From Klebsiella pneumoniae (GTDB lineage Bacteria; Pseudomonadota; Gammaproteobacteria; Pseudomonadales; Azotimanducaceae): DNA of 32,011 bases. A program made the translations under genes and the position numbers. The notes below the pieces were generated by a model, which ran no database searches, was not told the origin of the DNA, and saw only the letters and a list, made by a program, of their open reading frames with translations. The stretch spans positions 1 to 32,011 of the forward strand of contig CAMAVY010000026.1 in the NCBI GenBank assembly GCA_945861675.1, given 5' to 3'. Below are positions 8,095 to 17,846 of the stretch, piece by piece (positions within the stretch are counted from its first letter, which is position 1; each line of letters begins with the position of its first letter).

Positions 8095-11000
8095 ATGTTG
8101 AGAGCAATCCGGTATCTGGTGGCAGTGCTACTGACAGTGGCGGCTGGCGCCAGTTTTGCCGGTACGCAGTTGATTGTCCCGAGCCCCACGTCGTCCAGCC
8201 TTACGCCAGGCTCTGACCTGGCCATTCAGGTGCGCTACAACTCGATCGCGCCGGCGGATAACACCCTGCGTGGTCTGTCGTTTCGGATGCACTGGGACTC
8301 GCGCCGACTGACTTTTGTCAGCACGGCGGGTGTCCTTTCGACCAACCTCGTTGCGATTACGGCAACGCCGTAGAACGACAGCGAAGACTTTGACGGCGAC
8401 CCGAACACCACTCAATACATCCTGGTGGCGTGGGACGATGAAGCCGGCGCATGGCCCGGCGGTACGTTGCCAACCGGTCTGTTTACGGCCAATTTCACGA
8501 CGACAGGCTCGTTCGTCAGCGGCACCACAGCCATCCGTTTTTCCGGCCGGACCACTGCGCTCGACTATGACTTTGCTTCGAGCCCCGTCGTGGTCGAAGG
8601 CGTGCCTGGCGTGGATACCGTCCCGCCCGTGATTACGCTGCTCGGCGGTGACGTCACCTTGATTCAGGGGCGTGCATTTGCCGACGCTGGCGCGCGTGCC
8701 TCGGACAGCCGTGACGGCAACATCAGCAGCAGGATCATTACTTCGGGTGCCGTGAATACGAATGTGCCCGGCACCTATGTGCTGACCTACGATGTCACGG
8801 ATCTTGCGGGCAATGCGGCGGCCAGCGTCACGCGTACAGTGCGGATACTTCCTCCGGACGTGACGCGGCCTGTCATCACGGCGCCGGCTGACGTTATTGT
8901 TGAAGCCACCAGTGCGGGCGGTGTGCTCGCATCTTCGCTGGCGACTTCCGCCACTGCGAACGACGATCGCTACGGCCCGCTACCTGTCACCAACAATGCG
9001 CCGGCGACGCAGTTCCCATTGGGCGACACGGTGATCGAGTTCTCTGCCATTGACGGTGAAGGCAACGAGGGCATTGCAACCACGACTGTCAGCGTGATCG
9101 ATTCCACGGGGCCCAGGTTCTCCGGCGTAGAGAATGTCTCGGTCGAAGCCGAGTCGGCTGCTGGCACAGCGGGCACGAATGCGCTGATCGTCGCCGCGCT
9201 GGCTGCGGTGACTGCGAATGACATCGTGGACGGCGCGGTCGAGGTGTTCAACGACGCGCCGACGCAGTTCCCGCTCGGGGACACCCTTGTACGCCTGCAG
9301 GCCTTCGATCAGCGCGAGAATGCGGCGGTACCGGAAGCGACCTTGACGGTCACCGTGGTGGATACCACGGCGGCAACGATCAATGTCGATGCCGTCGAAC
9401 CGGTCGAAGCATTGGCTGCCAACGGTACACCCAGCACCGACGCGACTATCGCTGCGTTCCTTGCCAGCGCCACGGCCGCCGACCTCGTCGATAGCGAGCT
9501 TACTGTGACGAACAACGCGCCGGCAGTGTTTCCACTTGGCATCACGCCGGTTACGTTCAGGGTTGTGGATTCGGCCCGCAATGAGACCTCTGTCACGCGG
9601 CAGGTGACCGTACGCGACGCGACCAAGCCAGTCGTCACTCCACCTGCAAACATCACGGTTGTTGAGACCGGCGGCGGTGTGATCAGCAGCAGCGCCGCAG
9701 CGCTGGAGGCGTTCCTGAACGGCGCGAGCGCGACCGATGCCGTAGACCCGGAGCCGTTCCTCGAAACCGACGTTCCTGCCAGCCTGCCCGTGGGCGAGAC
9801 GACGGTCACCTTCACGGCAACCGACTTCGCCGAAAACAGCGGTACCGCAACCGCCACGATCACCGTACTGGCCGCCGGCACGGGCGACCAGGATGGCGAT
9901 GGCATGTCGGATGTCTTCGAGGTCAGCAACGCGCTCAATCCGAACGATCCAGGCGATGCGGGTAGCGACCCCGACTTTGATGGCTTCACCAATCTGCAGG
10001 AGTTCCAGAACGGCACCAACCCGCAAGTCGACAGCACCATTCCCGTCGTGACGGCGCCGCCGACGCTCACGATCAATGCGATTGGGCCGTTGACGCCGGT
10101 GACAGTCACTGCGGGTACGGCGACTGACCGAGTGCAGGACGATACGTTGACTGTTACGGTCGTTGCGCCGCGCGCCGGCCCGCTGCCGCCAGGACGTTAC
10201 GTATTCATCCATCGCGCAACCGATCCGGCTGGCAACATTGGTACGGCCGAGCAGGTCGTGAACGTGGTGCCGCTCATTGAGTTGGCGCCATCGCAAAGCG
10301 TCAGCGAAGGTCAGATGGTGCTGGTGGACGTGCTGCTGAATGGAGACGCATCGGCTTACCCGGTCACGGTCGCGTTTACCGTGACGGGCACGGCGTCGGC
10401 GCCCGGCGATCTGGTCGGTCCTGATCACAACCTCGAAAGTGGCACGGTGACCATCGAAAGTGGGCGACGCGGGCAGATCGTGTTCCAGGCGCTTGCCGAC
10501 GAGCTTTCAGAGGCGGCGGAAACGGTTGTCCTGACGTTGTCATTGCCGAACAACGCGACGCTTGGTCCTGTAACAACGTCAACCGTCACGATCCTGTCGC
10601 CGTCCAATGCGGCGCCGGTCCTGGATATTGCCGTAGCCCAAGGCGACACCGCCGGGCAGCGCGTGCTGACGACGGGTGGCCCGGTCACTGCGACCGCACT
10701 TGTGAGCGACGGTAATGTGGGCGACACGTTCACGTTCGATTGGAGCGCCAGCGATCCGGCGATTCCCGCCAGCAATGGCACAACCTCTTCCTCGTACACG
10801 TTCAATCCGAACGTGACCCCCGGTTTGTATCGCCTCAGCCTGCGCGTCACCGATGCAGCGGGGGCTGCCACCACGCAGACCATCCTGGTGGAAGTGCTGA
10901 GTGCGGCGCCAACGCTGTCGCCGACGCTGGACACCGATCTCGATGGCGTCACTGATGCGCTTGATGGATTCGGCGACAGCGACGGTGATGGGGTGCCCAA

Positions 11001-11721
11001 CTTCCAGGATCCGATCAACGGCGGTGAGCTGTTGTCGGCGAACGGCGCGGCCCCGGGGTTCCTGTTGGAAGTGGAGCCTGGGTTGGATCTGGTCCAGGGG
11101 CAGACAGCGTTTGCCGCTGATGCGACCGGTGCGCAGATCGCAATTGCAGACATCCGCAGTCATGGCGGGACCAATGGTGGCACGGCGACCGCGAATGACA
11201 CGGCCTTCGCCTACGACCTTGGCTTCTACGATTTTGTGATCGAGGGTGTCACGCGCGGCGCCAGCGTGTCGGTTGTGGTGCCGCAATCTGCAGCATTGCC
11301 CGCCGGCACATTGGTCTATCGCAAGTTCACGACAGCGGGTGGATTCACCAGCTTTGTCGTCAACGCCGGCAACGTTGTGCGTTCTGCTCCGGGTCAGTTG
11401 GGCGTGTGCCCTGCGGTCGGCTCAGCTGCCTACGTGACCGGTCTTACCCAGGGCCACTTCTGCGTGCAGTTGACCATTCAGGACGGTGGTCCGAACGACG
11501 CCGACGGTGCGGCGAACGGTCGCGTGGTGGATCCGGGCGCAATTGGCCGGCAACTGCCTGTTGCACCTCCGCCAGAGCCGCCGCCGCCGGCCCCGAGAAG
11601 CGGCGGCGGTGGTGGCGGCTGCACAGTGGGAGACGGCGCGGCCGACCCGACACTGCCTCTGCTGGCGCTTGGTGCGCTGGTGTACATCGCACGCCGCCGC
11701 GGGATGCCGCGCGGCGTGTGA
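8095..11721 (+). pseudogene. large secreted/anchored HYR-Calx-beta repeat protein with an internal in-frame TAG
   Basis: One frame of 1209 codons is broken only by TAG at 8371-8373. The 92-codon upstream part has the signal peptide (LVAVLLTVAAGASFAG) and a beta-rich cohesin-like start. The sequence resumes in the same frame with NDSEDFDGDPNTTQYILVAW. Downstream come a DUF5011 Ig-like domain (nt about 8610-8850), four HYR-type domains, an acidic thrombospondin-3-like segment (DQDGDGMSDVFE), a Calx-beta domain, a PKD-like domain, a second acidic segment (DTDLDGVTDALDGFGDSDGD) and a choice-of-anchor-like domain. The C-terminus is GGGGGGCTV, DPTLPLLALGALVYIA, then RRR. ATG 8095 has GAGG 7 nt upstream. 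The downstream ATG 8425 lacks a signal peptide, so a protein made from it would stay inside. Possible explanations are a recent nonsense mutation (CAG to TAG), amber readthrough or a sequencing error. A role in adhesion or the cell surface is inferred from the domains. Confidence 0.8.
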
Positions 11722-11726
11722 GGTGC

Positions 11727-12173
11727 CTAATGCCGGGTAACGGGAGGGGCGCCCGGCAGATCCTCTACGACCATGCCGCGCAGCACGCGTTTGCCGACCA
11801 GCAGGCATGCTTGCGAGAAGGCGCGCTCGGCTTCGGTGACACACCACTCCCAATCTGCGCCTGAGCCGCCCACGATTGCGCGCCAGTGTGCAGTGACGAA
11901 GATCTCGCCTAGCTTCAGCTCCACGGCCCAATCGTGCCAGGTGCTTTCGCTTGCGCCTTCTTCTTCGTACTCCTGCTGTACGAGTCGGCAGTGGTTGCCT
12001 GAGCCGTCGTCGAGTGCCGCAAGCTCAGCAACTGACAGCTGCGAATCGATACAGGATTCCCAGCCGGTGTGGATCTGGGGTGCACTGCTGAACAGTACGT
12101 GGACGATTGCGGCCGGGGTCAGCTTGACCTCGATTGCCATGTCCCAGTCGGGTTCAAGGTCTGATTCGGCCAT
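11727..12173 (-). CDS. hypothetical protein, about 148 residues
   Basis: The open frame converges with the large surface-protein gene, with only 5 bp between stops. I start it at ATG 12173 (MAESDLEPDWDMAIEVKLT), although the frame stays open further upstream. A GAGG lies almost against this ATG, so the start is uncertain; MAIEVKLT at codon 11 is an alternative. The protein is acidic and Trp-rich (WESC, WHDWAVELKLGEIFVTAHW, DWEWCVTEAERAF), with no signal peptide or membrane segment, and looks like a small soluble alpha/beta protein. I do not recognise the family. Coherent composition and its clean fit between neighbours support a real gene. Confidence 0.6.
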   Translation of the reverse strand: MAESDLEPDWDMAIEVKLTPAAIVHVLFSSAPQIHTGWESCIDSQLSVAELAALDDGSGNHCRLVQQEYEEEGASESTWHDWAVELKLGEIFVTAHWRAIVGGSGADWEWCVTEAERAFSQACLLVGKRVLRGMVVEDLPGAPPVTRH

Positions 12174-12382
12174 GCCTCGATCGTCATGAAAGCGGGGGCG
12201 CGAGGATACCCGACGAACAACGGCGACACACGATTGCAAGTGTGTTGCAGGGTACGTCTGAGCAAGCGCGCGCACAGGCACTCGAGCTCATTGAACGTCC
12301 GCTCGATGCACGAGGATTTAGGCAAGGTGCAACGCATCTACTGCAGTTGCAGTGATGGATATTCGGCATCCTCGTATATATG

Positions 12383-12416
12383 CTCCCGCGCCTTTGCAGC
12401 GCTGTGAGCACGGGAG
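12383..12416 (+). promoter_or_regulatory. 5' leader hairpin masking the Shine-Dalgarno of the Skp-like gene
   Basis: CTCCC (12383-12387) is complementary to GGGAG (12412-12416), the ribosome-binding site 6 nt upstream of ATG 12423. An inner GCGC (12388-12391) / GCGC (12399-12402) stem can stack on it. TATATA just upstream (12375-12380) may be the -10. The rest of the 12174-12422 gap shows nothing I can name. Confidence 0.4.
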
Positions 12417-12422
12417 AAAAAC

Positions 12423-12959
12423 ATGTTGGGTTTTGGACGGCGTTTGGCTGTGGTGTTGGGCTTGGCCCTGGTGCTGGCCGGGTGTGACACCGGTGGTGCA
12501 ATTGGTATCGTGAATCTTGAGAGCGTTGCCCGGGCTCTGGGTCGCGATGCTTCGATGGAGCAACAGGCCAATACGCGCGCTCAGGAACTGCAGGCGCAAC
12601 TGCAGCAGGTCGCGAAGCAGATCGGCGACAAGCTGCAGGCCGAGATCGCCAAGACGCCCGATCAGCGTGCGCAGTTGCAGCAGCAGGCACAGGCCGCATT
12701 CGGCCAACAGCAACAGCAGGCACAGCAGCTGTTGCAGCAGTACCGCGTGAAGCTCGCAACAGATTTTCGTGATGAGGCGAAAGCCGCTGCCAAGAAAATC
12801 GCTGAGGAACGCAAACTGAATGTCGTGCTTCTCGATCAGGTGGCGCTGTATTTCAAGGACACACAGGACATCACGGACGAAGTGACCAAGGCCATGCGTG
12901 GTGGCGCTGCGGCGCCGGCGGCTGCGGGCACGGCTGCTTCCAAGCCTGCAGCGGGCTGA
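12423..12959 (+). CDS. OmpH/Skp-family periplasmic chaperone-like lipoprotein
   Basis: The 178-residue protein has a short basic N-terminus, a hydrophobic segment (RRLAVVLGLALVLAGC) and a lipobox LAGC with Cys21, so it is predicted to be lipidated. The mature part starts with the OmpH beta strand IGIVNLESVARALG. It continues as a long Gln/Ala-rich coiled coil (about residues 50-130) and closes with the OmpH pattern KIAEERKLNVVLLDQVALYF, DTQDITDEV. The tail is Ala/Pro/Gly-rich. Skp grips unfolded outer-membrane proteins; classical Skp is soluble, not lipidated, and lies beside bamA. This isolated lipidated relative may work differently. The ATG has GGGAG 6 nt upstream. The stop codon lies in a 15-bp duplicate. 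Confidence 0.85.
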   Translation: MLGFGRRLAVVLGLALVLAGCDTGGAIGIVNLESVARALGRDASMEQQANTRAQELQAQLQQVAKQIGDKLQAEIAKTPDQRAQLQQQAQAAFGQQQQQAQQLLQQYRVKLATDFRDEAKAAAKKIAEERKLNVVLLDQVALYFKDTQDITDEVTKAMRGGAAAPAAAGTAASKPAAG

Positions 12960-12982
12960 CCAGGAACGGGTTGACCGGGAAC
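12953..12982 (+). repeat. 15-bp direct duplicate covering the stop codon of the Skp-like gene
   Basis: GGGCTGACCAGGAAC (12953-12967) and GGGTTGACCGGGAAC (12968-12982) are adjacent and differ at two positions. The TGA stop (12957-12959) is inside the first copy and reproduced in the second. Confidence 0.8.
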
Positions 12983-13001
12983 AGATGAAAAGCTGATGTT
13001 G

Positions 13002-13031
13002 CGCGGCGCCCTGGTGGCGCCGCGTTCGTTT
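13002..13031 (+). terminator. intrinsic-type terminator between convergent Skp-like and glyQS genes
   Basis: A perfect 9-bp GC stem, CGCGGCGCC (13002-13010) / GGCGCCGCG (13016-13024), with a 5-nt loop is followed by TTCGTTT. It lies 43 bp after the Skp-like stop and 55 bp before the glyQS stop on the other strand. The T tract is interrupted, so efficiency is uncertain. Confidence 0.65.
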
Positions 13032-13085
13032 CAGCAGTGGGCCGCTGTCCCGCCCGAGCCGCACCGCAGTCACACCCCAGCCGCA

Positions 13086-14450
<1,365 letters not shown>

Positions 14451-14482
14451 TGCAGAAACTCCACCGGAAAAATGCGGACGCG

Positions 14483-14488
14483 ACTATA
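14483..14488 (-). promoter_or_regulatory. putative -10 of the glyQS promoter
   Basis: Read on the minus strand, TATAGT lies 32 nt upstream of the glyQS ATG. No strong -35 is seen, but a TTTGGT lies about 16 nt upstream. A 5-bp inverted repeat (AGCGG/CCGCT) falls in the spacer. Confidence 0.4.
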
Positions 14489-14600
14489 GCGGATGCTCCC
14501 GCTGACCAAACGCTCCGCTTCGGCTCCCGCCCAGACTTGGCGTCCATGCCCACGCCGGGCCGCGCGCCCGCGAATGTGCAGTCCGCGGATTTGCCCTGCC

Positions 14601-14606
14601 TATACT
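14601..14606 (+). promoter_or_regulatory. putative -10 of the HDOD gene promoter
   Basis: TATACT lies 29 nt before ATG 14636. It would start transcription near 14613, so the upstream in-frame TTG at 14612 is unlikely to be the translation start. The -35 is weak. Confidence 0.4.
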
Positions 14607-14635
14607 GAAATTTGCGTGCGCTTCGGATCGACTCC

Positions 14636-15961
14636 ATGGATGGCATTTCTCCCCAGGCTCATAACGTCACGCTGCCCCCTCGCGTGGGCAGCGGTGGTGA
14701 GATTGATTCGCGCATGTCGGCAATGGCCGGCAAGGGCGCCTTGCTGCGCCTGTTGCGCTCATTTCGTTACTTCCATGACTGGGAAGAGTCGGAGCTTGCC
14801 GAGCTCGGTGGCGCGCTGGGGCTACGCAAGCTGACTTGCGGCGAACGGCTGATCGACTTCGGCGGCGTCGACGGCCACGACTACTTTCTCATCGACGGTG
14901 CGTTGAGCCTGTCGACCGGCCAGGAACGCTCGTTCTCCCTCAGCGCGCGCCAGACCGACGCCGGCTTCCCGGTGGCCCATCTACGGCCGAGCCGTTACCG
15001 GGTGACGGCCGAGGTTTCGAGCCACGTGCTGTCAATCGAATCAAACGCGCTGCGGCAACGTCGCAGTCACGGCCGCACCAGCCGCTTTCTGCCGGCGCAG
15101 CGTGTCGTTGCAGGCAACTGGCAGAGCCACGCTGCATGGGCCGAGCTGATACGGGAAATGGAGCAAGGCACGCTGCCGGTGCCCAGCCTGCCAGCCATTG
15201 CGCATCGGGTGGCAGAACAACTGCAACACGAGGACGTGAACCTCGCGCGCGTCGCGCAGCTGATTTCGACCGAGCCCGGCCTGGCTGCAAAACTGGTCAA
15301 GGTGGCCAACAGCGCGATGTTCAAGCGCGACAAGTTCTGTGAAACGGTGCTGGATGCGCTGTCGCGCATCGGTCTCAACAGCGCGCGTCAACTGGTGCTG
15401 GCATTCGCGTCCGAGCGGCTGTTTCACGGCACCGATCCGATCGTGCGCAAACATTCCGTGCGCATCTGGCAGCACAGCGTTGAGATTGCAGCCCTGGGCG
15501 TGGTGCTGGCGCGGATGACGCCGCCGCTTGCGCCCGATCGGGCCCTGCTGATCGGCCTGCTGCATGAGATTGGTGCGTTGTCCGTGCTCACGGTGGTGCA
15601 GCGCCATCCTGATCTTGTCAGCGACGACCGCATGCTGCGCGACATGCTTGATGCCGCCACGCCGCAGGTCAGCGCACATGTACTGGCGGCCTGGGGTTTC
15701 TCTCCCGACGTTGTCCGTGCCGCGACTGATTCCGACAACTGGTTTCACGAGGGCGGTAAAGGCGCGGATTACACCGATGTGCTGATTGTGGCGCATCTGC
15801 ATTCGCTGGTGCGGCAGCGCGAGTTCGCGCAGTTGCCGCGCATCGACGAGACGCCTGCGTTTGGCAAACTCGCCCTGGGCGATCTGTCGCCGAAGCTCAG
15901 TCTGATGGTGCTCGATGAGGCGAAGGCGCAAGTGCAGGAAATGCGCTCACTGCTCTCGTAA
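14636..15961 (+). CDS. cNMP-binding-like + HDOD domain signalling protein
   Basis: The 441-residue protein has two parts. An N-terminal cyclic-nucleotide-binding-like fold (residues about 35-135) shows FRYFHDWEESELAELGGALG and DYFLIDGALSLS. The C-terminal HDOD domain (about 165-370) shows LPVPSLPAIAHRVAEQLQHE, LISTEPGLAAKLVKVANSAM, LSRIGLNSARQLVLAFA and a LLHEIGAL helix. HDOD proteins resemble HD phosphohydrolases without the full metal site and act in signalling, often with c-di-GMP or stress responses; no enzymatic activity is predicted. The start is ATG 14636 because the likely -10 excludes the TTG at 14612. The Shine-Dalgarno is poor. It is divergent from glyQS. The M15 peptidase gene follows 85 bp later and may be cotranscribed. 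Confidence 0.88.
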   Translation: MDGISPQAHNVTLPPRVGSGGEIDSRMSAMAGKGALLRLLRSFRYFHDWEESELAELGGALGLRKLTCGERLIDFGGVDGHDYFLIDGALSLSTGQERSFSLSARQTDAGFPVAHLRPSRYRVTAEVSSHVLSIESNALRQRRSHGRTSRFLPAQRVVAGNWQSHAAWAELIREMEQGTLPVPSLPAIAHRVAEQLQHEDVNLARVAQLISTEPGLAAKLVKVANSAMFKRDKFCETVLDALSRIGLNSARQLVLAFASERLFHGTDPIVRKHSVRIWQHSVEIAALGVVLARMTPPLAPDRALLIGLLHEIGALSVLTVVQRHPDLVSDDRMLRDMLDAATPQVSAHVLAAWGFSPDVVRAATDSDNWFHEGGKGADYTDVLIVAHLHSLVRQREFAQLPRIDETPAFGKLALGDLSPKLSLMVLDEAKAQVQEMRSLLS

Positions 15962-16046
15962 GGCATGACGGGCGTACATCTGGCGGGCGTTGAGCGCGCA
16001 TGCGCATTGCTGGCATCCATACCCGCTGCGATGCCACCATTGCGCG

Positions 16047-16895
16047 ATGGATGCACCTGACAGAACAACGTTGAACAGCGCCACCGCAGGTGCTGACACT
16101 GCACATGATGCGAGCTTGCGCGCCCTGCATGTTTCACGTCGCAAGCTGATCGCTAGCAGTGTTGGCGTGTTGCTTGGCGCGCACAGCAGTGTTGCTGCGG
16201 CTTCGGCCGCTGTGCATGTACAGGGCCCTGCGCGGCTGCCCGAGTGGCCCGTGGCCCGCTTGCGCGCGCTCGCGGCGCGGCTTGAGCGCGTTCAACGCGT
16301 CATCGGTCAGGGGCGCTTCAATCTGGTCTCGTTCGACGATGTCCGTGCAGCTGCCAGACAGACGCCTCAAGGCGCGTTGACGGCAGCTGAAGAGTCGAGC
16401 TGCAGTGAATTGTTTCAGCTGGACGCACGGCGCATCGGCTTCCTCGGCGCACGCGTCGTGCGCGATCTGAACTATGCGTTGCCGCAATCCGTGCTCGTGC
16501 GTGTCGATGGTGGCCAGCATCTGTTTCCGGCCGCCAACGCTTTGTTCGAACGCGTGCGCGCCGCTGTCGGCCCGCAGCTCATCGTTACATCGGGCGCACG
16601 CGGTGTGCCCAAGCAAATGCTGGTGTTTCTGCGCAGCGCGCTGCGCGCCGGCATCATTGCCCGGCCGGTGCACAGCGTTGCGCCACCGGGCTACAGCTAT
16701 CACGCGGTGGGTGACATGGACGTGGGTGATCGCGCGCTCGGCGGCACCAATTTCACGCAAGCGTTCGCCAACTCATCGACCTATCGCAAGCTCATTGCGC
16801 TGCCCTACGTTCGGCTGCGCTATCCGCGTAACAATGCACTGGGTGTCAGCTTTGAACCGTGGCACCTGCAGGTCTACGAACAGCAGGTCTACTAA
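16047..16895 (+). CDS. M15-family D-Ala-D-Ala carboxypeptidase/dipeptidase-like, probable Tat substrate
   Basis: The 282-residue protein carries a twin-arginine-like signal (SRRKLIASSVGVLLGAHSSVA, with R31 and R32). The C-terminal half has the VanX/VanY zinc pattern SxHxxGxxxD (S217, H219, G222, D225 in SYHAVGDMDVGD) and the EPWH motif (E270, H273). The catalytic residues of an M15 D,D-peptidase are therefore present, and it probably trims peptidoglycan stem peptides in the periplasm. ATG 16047 is used; an upstream in-frame TTG at 15990 only adds a Cys/His-rich stretch. A Shine-Dalgarno is not obvious. The downstream DUF1499 gene starts 33 bp later. Confidence 0.88.
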   Translation: MDAPDRTTLNSATAGADTAHDASLRALHVSRRKLIASSVGVLLGAHSSVAAASAAVHVQGPARLPEWPVARLRALAARLERVQRVIGQGRFNLVSFDDVRAAARQTPQGALTAAEESSCSELFQLDARRIGFLGARVVRDLNYALPQSVLVRVDGGQHLFPAANALFERVRAAVGPQLIVTSGARGVPKQMLVFLRSALRAGIIARPVHSVAPPGYSYHAVGDMDVGDRALGGTNFTQAFANSSTYRKLIALPYVRLRYPRNNALGVSFEPWHLQVYEQQVY

Positions 16896-16927
16896 CAACA
16901 AGCAATTCGGGCGGGGGCGCGCACAGC

Positions 16928-17701
16928 ATGAGCAACATGGAAAGCACCGGTAGCACAGCAATGGTCAGGCAGGGGTCACACTGGCTCGCGCGCGCGTTGC
17001 TCGTCGATGGCTTGATGGCGCCGGTCCTGATGGGCGTGTCGGCGCTCGGGACCAGCATGGGTGTCTGGCCGTTCACCGTCGGGCTGTTGCTGCTGGTCGG
17101 CGCCTTCCTGTTGGCCGTCATGGGCATGATCGGCGCGCTGGTCAGCCTGTATCTGTCGCGCAAGCCAGGGCGTGAAGGTGATCGCTCGCTGGCACTCATC
17201 GGGCTGGCGCTGTGCGCAGTTGTCGCCGCAGTGTTTCTGTTCTATGCGCTGCCGGGCTTCAAGGTGCCGCCGATCCACGACATCTCTACCGATGTGGCGT
17301 CGCCCCCGGACTTCTCGCCTGCGTTGCAGACAGCACGCGGCAGCACCGCCAACGCGCTGGTGCGGTCAGCCGAAGTTGATGCGGCGCAGCAACTGGCCTA
17401 TCCCGATCTGGCGCCGATCGCCGCCACCACTGCCGCCGACGAAAGCTATCAACGTGCGCTGAAGGTGGTTGGTGTGCTCGGATGGGAAGTCGTCAACAGT
17501 GTGCCGGGTGAAGGCCGGATCGAAGCGACTGCCACGACACGCTGGATGGGCTTCAAAGATGACATCGTGATTCGCGTGCGGGCCAGTGCTGCTGGCGGTT
17601 CAGTGCTCGATCTGCGCTCGGTGTCGCGGGTGGGCGTCGGCGACGCCGGTGCGAATGCGGCGCGCATTCGGGCATTCACGCAGCGGTTTGCTGCCGACTG
17701 A
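16928..17701 (+). CDS. DUF1499 domain membrane protein
   Basis: The 257-residue protein has three predicted membrane segments (ALLVDGLMAPVLMGVSALG, FTVGLLLLVGAFLLAVMGMI, LALIGLALCAVVAAVFLFYA). A C-terminal domain of DUF1499 type follows, seen in IHDISTDVASPPDF and GRIEATATTRWMGFKDDIVI. The IHDIST...PP.F pattern is diagnostic of the family, whose function is unknown. The ATG is preceded by a G-rich stretch about 12 nt upstream. The frame is open further upstream but overlaps the M15 gene there. After the stop there are 145 bp with no clear terminator before the adaptor gene. Confidence 0.88.
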   Translation: MSNMESTGSTAMVRQGSHWLARALLVDGLMAPVLMGVSALGTSMGVWPFTVGLLLLVGAFLLAVMGMIGALVSLYLSRKPGREGDRSLALIGLALCAVVAAVFLFYALPGFKVPPIHDISTDVASPPDFSPALQTARGSTANALVRSAEVDAAQQLAYPDLAPIAATTAADESYQRALKVVGVLGWEVVNSVPGEGRIEATATTRWMGFKDDIVIRVRASAAGGSVLDLRSVSRVGVGDAGANAARIRAFTQRFAAD

Positions 17702-17846
17702 ATTGCGCTACCGGAGCACCCGGCTGGTTTGTTCCGCAGTTGCAGTCGAGTAGGGCCGGGTTGATGGCGCACAGAAGCGCAGGCTGATCGCTTACAGCCG
17801 GCGCGCGTTTTGATGGGCAAGGTCGCCGTGTTGACGGGGACCCTGC

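Noticed and set aside
7871-8225. Minus-strand open frames over the intron and 3' exon that could be read as an intron-encoded protein.
   Set aside because: They contain no LAGLIDADG, GIY-YIG, HNH or His-Cys motifs, and they extend beyond the intron into the tRNA exon and the next gene.
8980-10428. A 482-codon minus-strand frame inside the surface-protein gene.
   Set aside because: The opposite strand has four HYR-type domains in order; the minus product has no coherent fold signals.
14612-14635. A TTG start for the HDOD protein 8 codons upstream.
   Set aside because: A TATACT -10 at 14601-14606 would place transcription start at about 14613, after the TTG; ATG 14636 is preferred.
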